From: Roseiarcus sp963749715
GTDB lineage: Bacteria; Pseudomonadota; Alphaproteobacteria; Rhizobiales; Beijerinckiaceae
Direction: 5' to 3'
NCBI GenBank assembly: GCA_963749715.1
Contig: CAVVNR010000004.1
Coordinates: 248,001-312,000, forward strand
Length of the DNA stretch: 64,000 nucleotides
This document shows, in pieces, positions 35,084-42,716 of this stretch; position 1 is the stretch's first letter, and each line of letters opens with the position of its first letter. Below the pieces are notes generated by a model, which was given only the letters and a program-made list of their open reading frames with translations, had not been told where the DNA came from and made no database searches. The position numbers were made by a program, and so were the translations under genes.

Positions 35084-36040
35084 TTACGACCGCAGCGACG
35101 CGCCGAGTTTGTCCAGGAGCTCTGCGGTTCCCCGTTCGCGCGACCCCAAATCGTCGTAGCCGTCGAGGAACGCCCCCTGCTCGTCGACCAGGAGCCTCGT
35201 GCGTCGTCGGCCTTCCGGCTTGATCTGGAGGGTGGCGAGAGAGACGGAAATCTTGCGGTCGTCGAGATGCATCTCGTAGGTGTAGACGATCCGCTCTCTG
35301 GGGACGATGTCGTGATAGACGGCGTCGAAGGTCGTGGTCACGCCGCCTTCGATGCGGCCTTGGACCCGCTCCCGTCCGCCGACCCGGAAGTCCATCACCC
35401 GCTCGATCAGCCGCCATCCCGCGGGCCCGAAGAACCAGCGGCTCTTCGCGGCTTCATCCGACAGCGCCTTGTACACGTCGTCCGCTGTCGCTTCGTACGT
35501 GCGCTCCAGATGGAAAGCGCCGTGGACCACGGAGCGGACGACGTCGCCCTGGATGCGCGCGACTTCCGCCTCGAGCTTGTCGAGCGTCTGGCGCCAACCT
35601 TCGGGCGCGCCTCTTATCATCTGCTCCGCCTGCGCCGCGCTGGCTGCCGAATAGGTCTGCTCCACCTCCATCAGCGTGCTGCCGGCGTCCGCGGCGCGGA
35701 AATTCACGCGCGTGACGGCGCTGAAGAGCGGACCGCCGCCGCATGGGTCGATCACGTGATGGTCGATCGTCAGGCGCTCGGGCGCGACGACTTCGGTGAA
35801 CGTCCCCCTCGTCCAGTGGTCGACGCCCACGGGCGAGCGCATGCAGACCTCGAACGCCCCGCCGACCCGCATTTCGACTTTGGCCTCGGGAACCGAATAG
35901 CCATCCGGGCAAAACCATCGTTTGATGTGGTCGGCGGAGCTCCAGGCCTTAAACACGGTCTCTCGCGACGCGGAGAAAAGGCGCGACATGCGCACCGGGG
36001 CCGGCTCGACCTTGAGCCTCGCGTTATCGATCTTGGTCAT
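35084..36040 (-). CDS. Tandem SRPBCC (AHSA1-like) domain protein
   Basis: 318 residues containing two START-like domains in one chain. The first (VRMSRLFSASRETVFKAWSSADHIKRWFCPDGY...) ends near 160 with SAAQAEQMIRGAPEGWRQTLDKLEAEV. The second starts ERTYEATADDVYKALSDEAAKSRWFFGPAG. Family members are usually ~150 residues, so this is a fusion. The pairing with an upstream ArsR gene, with 17 bases of overlap, is the well-known ArsR-SRPBCC arrangement of small-ligand responses. Confidence 0.85.
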   Translation of the reverse strand: MTKIDNARLKVEPAPVRMSRLFSASRETVFKAWSSADHIKRWFCPDGYSVPEAKVEMRVGGAFEVCMRSPVGVDHWTRGTFTEVVAPERLTIDHHVIDPCGGGPLFSAVTRVNFRAADAGSTLMEVEQTYSAASAAQAEQMIRGAPEGWRQTLDKLEAEVARIQGDVVRSVVHGAFHLERTYEATADDVYKALSDEAAKSRWFFGPAGWRLIERVMDFRVGGRERVQGRIEGGVTTTFDAVYHDIVPRERIVYTYEMHLDDRKISVSLATLQIKPEGRRRTRLLVDEQGAFLDGYDDLGSRERGTAELLDKLGASLRS

Positions 36041-36380
36041 CGCTCTCTCCTTCGCTGTTCAGGGAATTGAGGTACTCGCCGAGCCGGTCGAGGCGGCGCT
36101 CCCACTCGAGGCGGCGGTCGGCGATCCACCGCTCGGCTTCGGCGAGCGCCGAGGGATTGATGCGGCAGGTGCGCACCCGTCCCGCCTTCTCGGAAACGAT
36201 GAGCCCCGAGGTCTCGAGCACCGCGAGGTGCTGCATCACCGCCGGCAGCGACATGACCAGCGGCCGCTTGAGCTCGCTGACCGACGCCGGACCTTGTGTC
36301 AGTCGTTCGATCATCGCTCGGCGGGTCGGGTCGGCGAGCGCCTGGAACGCCTGATTGAGGGGGATCGAATAGTTAAGCAT
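36024..36380 (-). CDS. ArsR-family transcriptional regulator
   Basis: About 118 residues from ATG 36380 (MLNYSIPLNQAFQALADPTRRAMIERL). It contains the winged helix PASVSELKRPLVMSLPAVMQHLAVLETSGLIVSEKAGRVRTCRI. No metal-binding cysteine pair is seen, which fits the SRPBCC-coupled subgroup that senses other signals. Its end overlaps the SRPBCC start, implying translational coupling and joint autoregulation. Confidence 0.88.
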   Translation of the reverse strand: MLNYSIPLNQAFQALADPTRRAMIERLTQGPASVSELKRPLVMSLPAVMQHLAVLETSGLIVSEKAGRVRTCRINPSALAEAERWIADRRLEWERRLDRLGEYLNSLNSEGESDDQDR

Positions 36381-36581
36381 ATGCCTTAGTATCACGACGC
36401 CAACAGATAAGCAAGGGCTTTAGCTTCACGCCCGAGCTTTTTGCCAAGGGCCTCTCATGAGGAAGGCCTCGGGCGCGGTTTGAGCGACCCCTGGACATCG
36501 TTTGAGTCGACCCCCAATTGAGGGAACGGTTCTGCGCCCGCTCGCCGGCCGCCTGAAGCCTTGAAACCTGGAGCCCCGCGA

Positions 36582-37466
36582 ATGAGCAGTCCGTCCGAAT
36601 ATTCCCCACCGAAAGTCTGGGCCTGGAACAAGCCGAACGGCGGCCAGTTCGCCAACATCAACCGTCCGATCGCGGGCGCCACCCACGAGAAGGAGCTGCC
36701 GGTCGGCCGCCATCCCCTCCAGCTCTATTCGCTGGCCACTCCCAACGGCCAGAAGGTGACGATCATGCTGGAGGAGCTGCTGGCGCTCGGCAAAAGAGGC
36801 GCTGAGTACGACGCCTGGCTGATCAACATCGGCAAGGGCGATCAGTTCGGAAGCGGCTTCGTCGCGGTCAATCCAAACTCAAAGATACCGGCCATGACGG
36901 ACCGCAGCGGCCCTAGGCCGATCCGGCTATTCGAATCGGGGGCGATCCTGCTCTATCTCGCCGAGAAGTTCGGGGCTTTCTTGCCGACCGAACCGTCCGC
37001 GCGCGCCGAATGCCTGTCGTGGCTCTTCTGGCAAATGGGCGCCGCGCCCTATCTCGGCGGCGGGTTCGGCCATTTCTACGCCTACGCGCCGATCAAGATC
37101 GAATACGCCATCGACCGATTCGCAATGGAGGTGAAGCGTCAGCTCGACGTGCTCGACCGCCGCTTGGCCGAGAGCGAGTACATCGCCGGCGCCGATTACA
37201 CGGTCGCCGATATGGCGATCTGGCCCTGGTATGGAGGCCTGGTTAAGACCGGGCAATATGGGGCGGCCGAGTTTCTCAGCGTGCAGGAGTACAAGAACGT
37301 CCTGCGCTGGGCCGACGCGATCGCCGCCCGGCCCGCCGTCCGGCGGGGACGAATGGTCAACCGCACATCCGGCGAGCCTTCAAGTCAGTTGCACGAGCGC
37401 CACGACGCCAGCGATTTTGAGACCAGGACTCAGGACAAGCTCGCGGAGGCAAGCGCCCAAGCCTAG
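36582..37466 (+). CDS. yghU: Glutathione S-transferase, YghU type
   Basis: 294 residues from ATG 36582. An N-terminal extension (PPKVWAWNKPNGGQFANINRPIAGATHEKELPVG) is typical of YghU. It is followed by the thioredoxin-like part (LYSLATPNGQKVTIMLEELLALG, NPNSKIPAMTDRSG, LFESGAILLYLAEKFG) and the helical domain with YIAGADYTVADMAIWPWYG. YghU binds two glutathiones and has disulfide-bond reductase/peroxidase activity. Confidence 0.88.
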   Translation: MSSPSEYSPPKVWAWNKPNGGQFANINRPIAGATHEKELPVGRHPLQLYSLATPNGQKVTIMLEELLALGKRGAEYDAWLINIGKGDQFGSGFVAVNPNSKIPAMTDRSGPRPIRLFESGAILLYLAEKFGAFLPTEPSARAECLSWLFWQMGAAPYLGGGFGHFYAYAPIKIEYAIDRFAMEVKRQLDVLDRRLAESEYIAGADYTVADMAIWPWYGGLVKTGQYGAAEFLSVQEYKNVLRWADAIAARPAVRRGRMVNRTSGEPSSQLHERHDASDFETRTQDKLAEASAQA

Positions 37467-37539
37467 TCAGGCGCGAGGTTGGGCGGGTCTAAGTCGCACT
37501 GCAACGTGCTCCGCGCTGCGCGAAAACAGGAGGCCGTCG

Positions 37540-37863
37540 ATTCGGATCGCCGCAGCAATCGCCGCGTTCGCGCTGCTTTGGTATGCGTGCCTGCGCACCG
37601 CCGCGGCGACCAGCGGCGCCGTCAATGTCGCCGCCAAAGCTGTCTTGCTAATCCTGACCTGTCTTGTCTGGATCGCGATCGGCTTCCTGTTGCCGATGAT
37701 TCCGGTGATCAGGGCGTTCATCGGCGGCGCTTTCTGGGCCGGATTGCTGGCGAGCGCCGGTGCGCTCGCCGGCATGGCCGTCTCCGACGCCATCCTTGCG
37801 CGGATCGAGCCGCAAGAGGCCGGCGCGCCGTCCGCCGCCAGAGCGACGGACGCAAGCGAATAG
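37540..37863 (+). CDS. Small membrane protein, unknown function
   Basis: An AGGAGG ribosome site at 37529-37534 is followed at optimal distance by ATT, with no ATG, GTG or TTG in the same frame nearby. From there ~107 residues encode three hydrophobic helices (IAAAIAAFALLWYACL, AAKAVLLILTCLVWIAIGFLLPMI, FWAGLLASAGALAGMAVSDAIL). Either a rare ATT start is used or a base is wrong. No family is recognised. Confidence 0.5.
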   Translation: MRIAAAIAAFALLWYACLRTAAATSGAVNVAAKAVLLILTCLVWIAIGFLLPMIPVIRAFIGGAFWAGLLASAGALAGMAVSDAILARIEPQEAGAPSAARATDASE

Positions 37864-37984
37864 ACGCAGCGGCGAATCTGAGCGACGGCCGGTCCTTCCG
37901 GTCCGGGCAAAAGTCACGCTTGCGCCTAAGCGCGCAATGCCATCTAACATAGGCGACGCGCCATCGGACGGATTCTCACGATCA

Positions 37985-38380
37985 ATGACGTATTTCTGGG
38001 TCATGCTGGGCAGCGCGCTCGGCGGGGGCGTACGATTTTTTGTGTCGGGCCTCGCCGCTCAGCACATCGGCCAGACGTTCCCGACCGGCACTCTCATCGT
38101 CAACGTCACCGGCTCGTTCGTCATCGGCTTCTTTGCCACGCTGACGGCGCCGGATGGGCGGGTCTTCGTCAGCTCGGACGCGCGCCAGTTCGTGATGACC
38201 GGAATTTGCGGCGGCTACACCACCTTCTCGTCATTCAGCCTGCAGACGCTCAATCTTGCGCGCGACGGCGAGCGGCTGCTCGCGGGCCTCAACATCGTCT
38301 TGTCGGTCGTGCTCTGCCTGCTTGCGGTCTGGGCCGGATATATCGCGGCCAGCGCACTCAACCGCCTCAAGGGAACCTGA
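37985..38380 (+). CDS. crcB: Fluoride ion channel CrcB/Fluc
   Basis: 131 residues from ATG 37985. The family signatures are present: GGGVRFFVSG near the N-terminus, GTLIVNVTGSFVIGFF, and GICGGYTTFSSFSLQTL with the conserved TTFS motif. There are four membrane helices. Dual-topology Fluc dimers export fluoride. I see no convincing fluoride riboswitch in the 120-base leader. The stop (TGA, 38378-38380) is one base before the next ATG. Confidence 0.92.
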   Translation: MTYFWVMLGSALGGGVRFFVSGLAAQHIGQTFPTGTLIVNVTGSFVIGFFATLTAPDGRVFVSSDARQFVMTGICGGYTTFSSFSLQTLNLARDGERLLAGLNIVLSVVLCLLAVWAGYIAASALNRLKGT

Positions 38381-38381
38381 C

Positions 38382-39611
38382 ATGACGGCTCCCTGCGGCG
38401 CGCCGGCGATGGCCCGCTCCAATATCCACGGGCTCGGCTTCACGCTCTTTCTTGCCGCGCTCACCGCCTTGCCGCCGCTGTCGATCGACATGGCGCTGCC
38501 GAGTTTGGCGCTGATCCAGGTCGATCTCCATGCGCCGCAGGCCAAAGCGGCGGCGGCGATCGCAATCTTCATCGCCGGTTTCTCGACCGCGCCGGTCGTG
38601 GTCGGCCCGCTGGCCGACCGTTTCGGCCGCAAGGCGGTCATGTTGGTCGGGCTCGCCCTGTTCACGCTGACCGCGGCGGGCTCGGCGCTCGCGCCCTCAA
38701 TCGACGCGCTGCTCGCCTTTCGCCTAGTGCAAGGGGCGTGCGCCGGCGCGGTCGGCATCCTGCCCAGGGCGATCATCCGCGATCTGTTCGAGGGGCGGGA
38801 AGCGCGCCTGCACCTCGCCGCGGTCTCGCTCGTGTTCAGCGTGGCGCCGCTGATCGCGCCGACGCTTGGCGCCGGGATTCTCGCTGTCGGCTCGTGGCGG
38901 CTGATCTTCGCCGTGCTGACCTGCTTCAGCGCCGTCGTCACCATCGCCGCGCTCACTCTGTTCGACGAGTCGCATCCAGCCGAGAACCGCCGCAATCTGA
39001 GACCTTCGACGATACTTGCCGGCTATCGGCGGGCGCTGACCAACCCCGCGTGCGCCGGCTTCTCGCTGCTCGGCGGCCTGCTGTTTGCCGGCCTCTTCGC
39101 CTACGTCAACGTCTCGCCGCTCCTGTTCATGCAGGGCTACGGCGTGTCGAGGGCCGGCTTTGGCGGATTGTTCGCCATCACTGCATCGGGCGTGATCATA
39201 GGCTCGACGATCAACGCCTGGCTCCTCAACCGCCACGCCAGGCCAAGGAGGGTGGTCGAGGCGGCGCTCGCGATCGAATGCCTGGCCGCGCTCGCGCTGC
39301 TTGCGGTCGGGCTCGCGGGCGTGGGCTCGGCGCTCATCGTCGCCGGCTTGGTGATGGTCTACATCTCCGCCTTCGGCCTCATCTTTCCCAACGCCGCGCA
39401 CGAGGCCGTGCACCCCTTGCCGGAAATCGCCGGCCTGGCCTCAGCCGTCCTTGTCACTGCGCAAATGCTGTTCGGCGCGCTCGGCGGCCTCGCCGCCGCT
39501 GCCCTCTACCGCGACGCCTCCCCGCTCGCGCTCGGCGCCATCATGAGCGCCGCCGCCCTCGCCTCCGCCGCGCTCTACGCGCTTTGGCTCAGGGGGATGG
39601 TCGAGGGATGA
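38382..39611 (+). CDS. Bcr/CflA-family drug efflux MFS transporter
   Basis: 409 residues, about 12 membrane helices. The Bcr/CflA landmarks are STAPVVVGPLADRFGRKAVMLVGL (motif A, DRFGRK) and RLVQGACAGAVGILPRAIIRDLFEG (motif around helix 4-5), with ATP-independent drug/proton antiport inferred from the family. The start ATG 38382 sits one base after the crcB stop; ATG 38409 (MARSNIH) is an alternative. It is probably co-transcribed with crcB. Confidence 0.85.
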   Translation: MTAPCGAPAMARSNIHGLGFTLFLAALTALPPLSIDMALPSLALIQVDLHAPQAKAAAAIAIFIAGFSTAPVVVGPLADRFGRKAVMLVGLALFTLTAAGSALAPSIDALLAFRLVQGACAGAVGILPRAIIRDLFEGREARLHLAAVSLVFSVAPLIAPTLGAGILAVGSWRLIFAVLTCFSAVVTIAALTLFDESHPAENRRNLRPSTILAGYRRALTNPACAGFSLLGGLLFAGLFAYVNVSPLLFMQGYGVSRAGFGGLFAITASGVIIGSTINAWLLNRHARPRRVVEAALAIECLAALALLAVGLAGVGSALIVAGLVMVYISAFGLIFPNAAHEAVHPLPEIAGLASAVLVTAQMLFGALGGLAAAALYRDASPLALGAIMSAAALASAALYALWLRGMVEG

Positions 39612-39815
39612 GGCGAAAGTAAGCCCCACCCGCCGCCGGAAGCGCCGCCGACGCCAAGGCTCCCGCCAAGCCTAAAAAAGCAGAAAACTGGCTTCAATTG
39701 GCAAGACATAATCTCGCGCCATCTCTGGAACTTTGAGGTTTCGTCACTACCTGAACGCTTTCGCGCCGCGCGTCCTGGCCGCAAGGCGCCATCCCTCGCT
39801 TTTGAGTGCACAAAA

Positions 39816-40068
39816 ATGAGCAATGCCAACGGTCCCATAATAGGCGTCGCCACCTGCGATGGCGGCCTAGCGTTCACCGCCTATTTCGCCGATCGAGAGC
39901 CGATCGACGGGAGGCTTACTGTGGTCGACCTGACGGAAGGCGCCTGTCGCTGGCCGACCGGCAATCCTCGCGATCTCAAGACTTTCCGCTACTGCGGCGA
40001 GGCGGCGCGCGGGCGGCCCCTACTGCGTGCGCCATGCCCGGCTCGCCTATCTGCCCAGGGCCGCCTGA
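39816..40068 (+). pseudogene. GcrA-type C-terminal domain remnant, frameshifted
   Basis: Reads MSNANGPIIGVATCDGGLAF..., then VVDLTEGACRWPTGNPRDLKTFRYCGEAARG. After one extra base in GGGCGGCCCC (40011-40020) it continues YCVRHARLAYLPRAA and stops. The 'CRWP.G.P....F..C......YC..H...AY' pattern is the cysteine/histidine domain of the cell-cycle regulator GcrA. The usual N-terminal helix-turn-helix is absent, so this is a truncated relative, not the housekeeping gcrA. Confidence 0.6.
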
Positions 40069-40245
40069 TTCGGCCGGGGTGAAATACTGGCCCGCGCCCG
40101 ATTTGACATCCTCCGCGTTGCGCGCAAGCAGGCCCTCGTAAACCTCCCCTTCACGTCGACCGGCAAGCTCAGCCACGTCTCCGAGTTGATCAGGCCGACA
40201 AGCCGCTTGAGCTTGGCCGGGTTCTGGATTTCATTTACGCTCGAA
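40069..40245 (-). pseudogene. hsdM: Fragment of type I restriction-modification methylase (HsdM)
   Basis: Translated in two frames it gives KLKRLVGLINSETWLSLPVDVKG and then EVYEGLLARNAEDVKSGAGQYFTP. This is the N-terminal helical-to-catalytic junction of HsdM. A one-base change near 40160 separates them, and neither end is complete. It is fused directly behind an HsdS fragment, so the ancestral gene order has been rearranged. Confidence 0.65.
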
Positions 40246-40496
40246 GCCGAAACGCGACAGGCTGCATGCCCCTCGGTGTATGGTCGCGGAAGAAATGCCC
40301 GACAGATCGGCCGGGGGCAGCCAGGGAATGCCCTCGGGCTCGAAGTTTCGTGGATCCCATGCAACTTGCGGCGTGCCTCCGCCAACAATCTGCGCAAACG
40401 ACGAGGCAGGCGCCCACACCCAACCCTCAGGCAACCCCCACAGCCCCTTGGCCATCGCGGCCTGACCGGCCGGCGCCTGCGCCAGCGCCTCGGCCC
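40246..40496 (-). pseudogene. hsdS: Fragment of type I specificity subunit (HsdS)
   Basis: Encodes GLPEGWVWAPASSFAQIVGGGTP, then PEGIPWLPPADLSG and IHRGACSLSRFGF. This is the start of a target-recognition domain of HsdS ('LP.GW.W..........GGTP......G.IPW..P.DL'). It stops after ~70 recognisable residues. It lies immediately downstream of VapC on the same strand. Confidence 0.65.
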
Positions 40497-40913
40497 TCAT
40501 TCCGCCGCCCAATCCATGACGAGGAGTCCAGGCACGCGCGCGAATTCCCTCGTGTTCGCCGTCACCAGCGTCGCCGCGCGTCGGCGCGCGACGCCGGCGA
40601 TGAGGAGGTCGTAAGGGCCGATCGGCGTTCCCGTGCGCCGCAACTGGGCGCGGATCGCGCCCGCCTCCGCGGCGTCGGCCGCGTCGAACGGGACGACGTC
40701 GAAACCCTCGTCGAGCAACGCGTCCAACACGCGCATATTGCGTTCCATGCGGTCGCTGTTTGCGGCGCCGTAGCGCAACTCGAAAAGCGCGATCGCCGAA
40801 AGCGCGAGGCGCATTCTGAGACGCCGCGCTTCGTCGTAGCGCTCGCGCACCGCGGGACGGCGAGCGTTAAGGAGATCGACGACGACGTTCGTGTCGAGGA
40901 AGACCATCGACAC
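40497..40913 (-). CDS. vapC: VapC toxin (PIN-domain ribonuclease)
   Basis: 138 residues. It starts MSMVFLDTNVVVDLLNAR with the first PIN aspartate (FLDTN). ALFELRYGAANS provides the conserved Glu, GPYDLLIAGVA the third acidic residue, and LVTANTREFARVPGL the C-terminal TxNxxEF-like motif. VapC toxins cut initiator tRNA or rRNA under magnesium. It follows vapB with a three-base gap. It is intact although its surroundings are decayed R-M genes. Confidence 0.9.
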   Translation of the reverse strand: MSMVFLDTNVVVDLLNARRPAVRERYDEARRLRMRLALSAIALFELRYGAANSDRMERNMRVLDALLDEGFDVVPFDAADAAEAGAIRAQLRRTGTPIGPYDLLIAGVARRRAATLVTANTREFARVPGLLVMDWAAE

Positions 40914-40916
40914 GAA

Positions 40917-41174
40917 TCAATCGAGCGAAATGTCGTCGTCGAGATCGGGGCGCAAATCGTCGTCGCGCACTTCGGGGAATTCCCTACCGCCGAGCGCATC
41001 AATCTTCGCCCAGAAGGCCTTCGCGTCGAAGAGCTTCGCCTCCACGATGGGTTCCAGCAGCACCGCGTCGCCCACCTTGCTCACACACACTTCCTTGCCG
41101 GGGAGGCGGAATTCTTTCGGCAGGCGCACCGCCTGACTGCGGCCATGCATGAAGAGTTTTGCTTTAGCGCTCAT
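40917..41174 (-). CDS. vapB: VapB antitoxin (AbrB/SpoVT-like)
   Basis: 85 residues from ATG 41174 (a GTG at 41180 is also possible). The swapped-hairpin DNA-binding half reads AKLFMHGRSQAVRLPKEFRLPGKEVCVSKVGDAVLLEP. The acidic tail (EVRDDDLRPDLDDDISLD) should mask the toxin. A perfect 9-bp palindrome just upstream is the likely operator. Confidence 0.9.
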   Translation of the reverse strand: MSAKAKLFMHGRSQAVRLPKEFRLPGKEVCVSKVGDAVLLEPIVEAKLFDAKAFWAKIDALGGREFPEVRDDDLRPDLDDDISLD

Positions 41175-41187
41175 CGCCACGTCGATT

Positions 41188-41211
41188 GATATCTATTGCT
41201 TGATAGATATC
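41188..41211. promoter_or_regulatory. Probable VapBC operator (palindrome)
   Basis: GATATCTAT and ATAGATATC are exact inverted arms separated by six bases. The site lies 14 bases upstream of the vapB ATG, where AbrB-type antitoxins bind their own promoter. Its last bases overlap the stop codon of the hsdR remnant. Confidence 0.7.
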
Positions 41212-42194
41212 ACGCCACAAGCGCGTCGGTCAACTCCTCCAACAGCCGCGGCAGTCGCGCGCCGAACAAGACCTTCGCTCGGATGATGCCGCCCCGCGCG
41301 GCGAATTCGGGCGCGTCGTTGAGATCGCCCGCCGTCGCCTCGACATTGACCGCGAGGTGGTCGCGGATCGCGGCGAGCCAAGACCGCTGCTCGTCGGAAT
41401 AGACGCGCCCGCCTTCTCCTCGCGACCGAGCCAGAGGTTGAAGCGGCCAGCGACGAGCGCGGGCAGCGGCTCCAACGTCTCCGCTTCGCCGATCGCATAG
41501 CGCACCAGCATGACGATGTCAGCCAGCGTGCCGGCCGGATTGCCGCGCACCTTGTCCGCCGAAAGCCGCTTGTAGGCGCGCCAGATGTCGGGGGGCTGAA
41601 GCAGCCAGGGCGGGCGTTTCATCGCCTCGCGCAGATCGTCGACCGCCTGATAGGTCAGCCGCCTCTGGGCATGGGGCAGCCGGTAAAGAACTTGCAGGGC
41701 GACCAGTTTCGTCGCGCCTGTCATCAAGGAATCGTTTGAAGCGCTCGACCTCCGCGCCGGCCTTCTTCGCATCCCAGCCTGACGACACGACGGCATCGGG
41801 CGTGATCGCGTCGATCCTAATATCCGCCGTCTGTTTGACTTCGACCAGCGGGCGGCGCAACGCCGGATTGTCGAGAACGCGCGCGGCTTCATCCATCGCC
41901 GCCAATCGGACCCGCTTCTGCTCAACCTCGGGCGCATCCACGGAAACGCGCCGCGCCAGCGTATCCGGGTCGACGGCGTCGAGAAGCCGCGCTAAGCCGC
42001 CGATCGACAAAGATGGCGTAGTCAACAGGGCCGGAGGTTGTGTGGAATTCACGGACGGCGACACCTTGGGCAGCGCCCACGTTCATTTCCGAGCGGCTTT
42101 GCACGGCCCAACCGCAGGCCGCCAATCGCCGGTCGATAACTGCGCGGGCGATGTCCTCGGGGTGAAAGGGGGAGTCGGTCACAAAGGACTTCAT
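41210..42194 (-). pseudogene. hsdR: Type I restriction endonuclease subunit HsdR, internally deleted
   Basis: N-terminal ~60 residues (DSPFHPEDIARAVIDRRLAACGWAV, GVAVREFHTTSGPVDYAIFVDRR) are the HsdR nuclease-domain start. They are joined out of frame near 42005 to the C-terminal domain (ARLLDAVDPDTLARRVSVDAPEVEQ, KAGAEVERFKRFLDD). Further joints are a +1 near 41730 (then LVALQVLYRLPHAQRRLTYQ) and a -1 near 41410. After the last, DHLAVNVEATAGDLNDAPEF and LPRLLEELTDALVA reach the stop. The whole motor region is missing, so it is inactive. Confidence 0.75.
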
Positions 42195-42716
42195 CGACAG
42201 GCTGCAGTTGAAGCTTGAGTGAATTTCGCGCGCGGCGAGTCGAAATACAAGGCGTGGGCCTCGCCTTCCGCCGACTGGCGCTCCTTCAATAGGCCCAGTT
42301 CGCGAGCAGCAACCCCGGCGCACAGTACGAACTCGCGCGCGGTGTCGGTGACCAGAAAGGGCGGCTGAACGGCTGTCCCGCCCGGGCCCACGAAAAAGCA
42401 CCTCTATCTGAAAAACCGATCGACGGTCATTCTTGTTGCACAAATCAGAAACCCGTGCTATATTGCCGGAACGCTGGATCAACGTCGCGCCGACCCCTGT
42501 GGCGTGAGAGGAGGGTCGAGGAGGAAGTTTGTTATTTGGATTCGCCGTAGCCCATTGAAAAGCCCGGAATCGGACGAATAAAGCCAAGCTATTCCAAGCA
42601 TTTTTATTTGGATTTGCTTGGTCAGGCTTGGATTTTTTTGGCTCTGCAGCTTATAGCTGTGCTTTGCGCCGCTGCCTTTACACGGCCCTTTCCATCGAGC
42701 CGAGCCGCTGCTCACA
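42195..42716. other. Intergenic region with gene-like debris
   Basis: 522 bases between the hsdR remnant and opgD. On the minus strand 42191-42391 reads FLVTDTAREFVLCAGVAARELGLLKERQSAEG. This looks coding but is not assignable; it may be a leftover of another R-M gene. A dispersed repeat copy occupies 42544-42642. No complete gene is seen. Confidence 0.5.
42544..42642 (+). repeat. Dispersed intergenic repeat, copy 2 of 3
   Basis: Begins GCCGTAGCCCATTGAAAAGC, includes CGGACGAATAAAGCCAAGC and ends GATTTGCTTGGTCAGGCTTGG. It lies downstream of opgD on the opposite strand. Confidence 0.65.

Noticed and set aside
37864..37984. Fluoride riboswitch before crcB
   Set aside because: A short 'ataggcga' and a later 'atgac' recall the motif, but the pairing and conserved core cannot be fitted.
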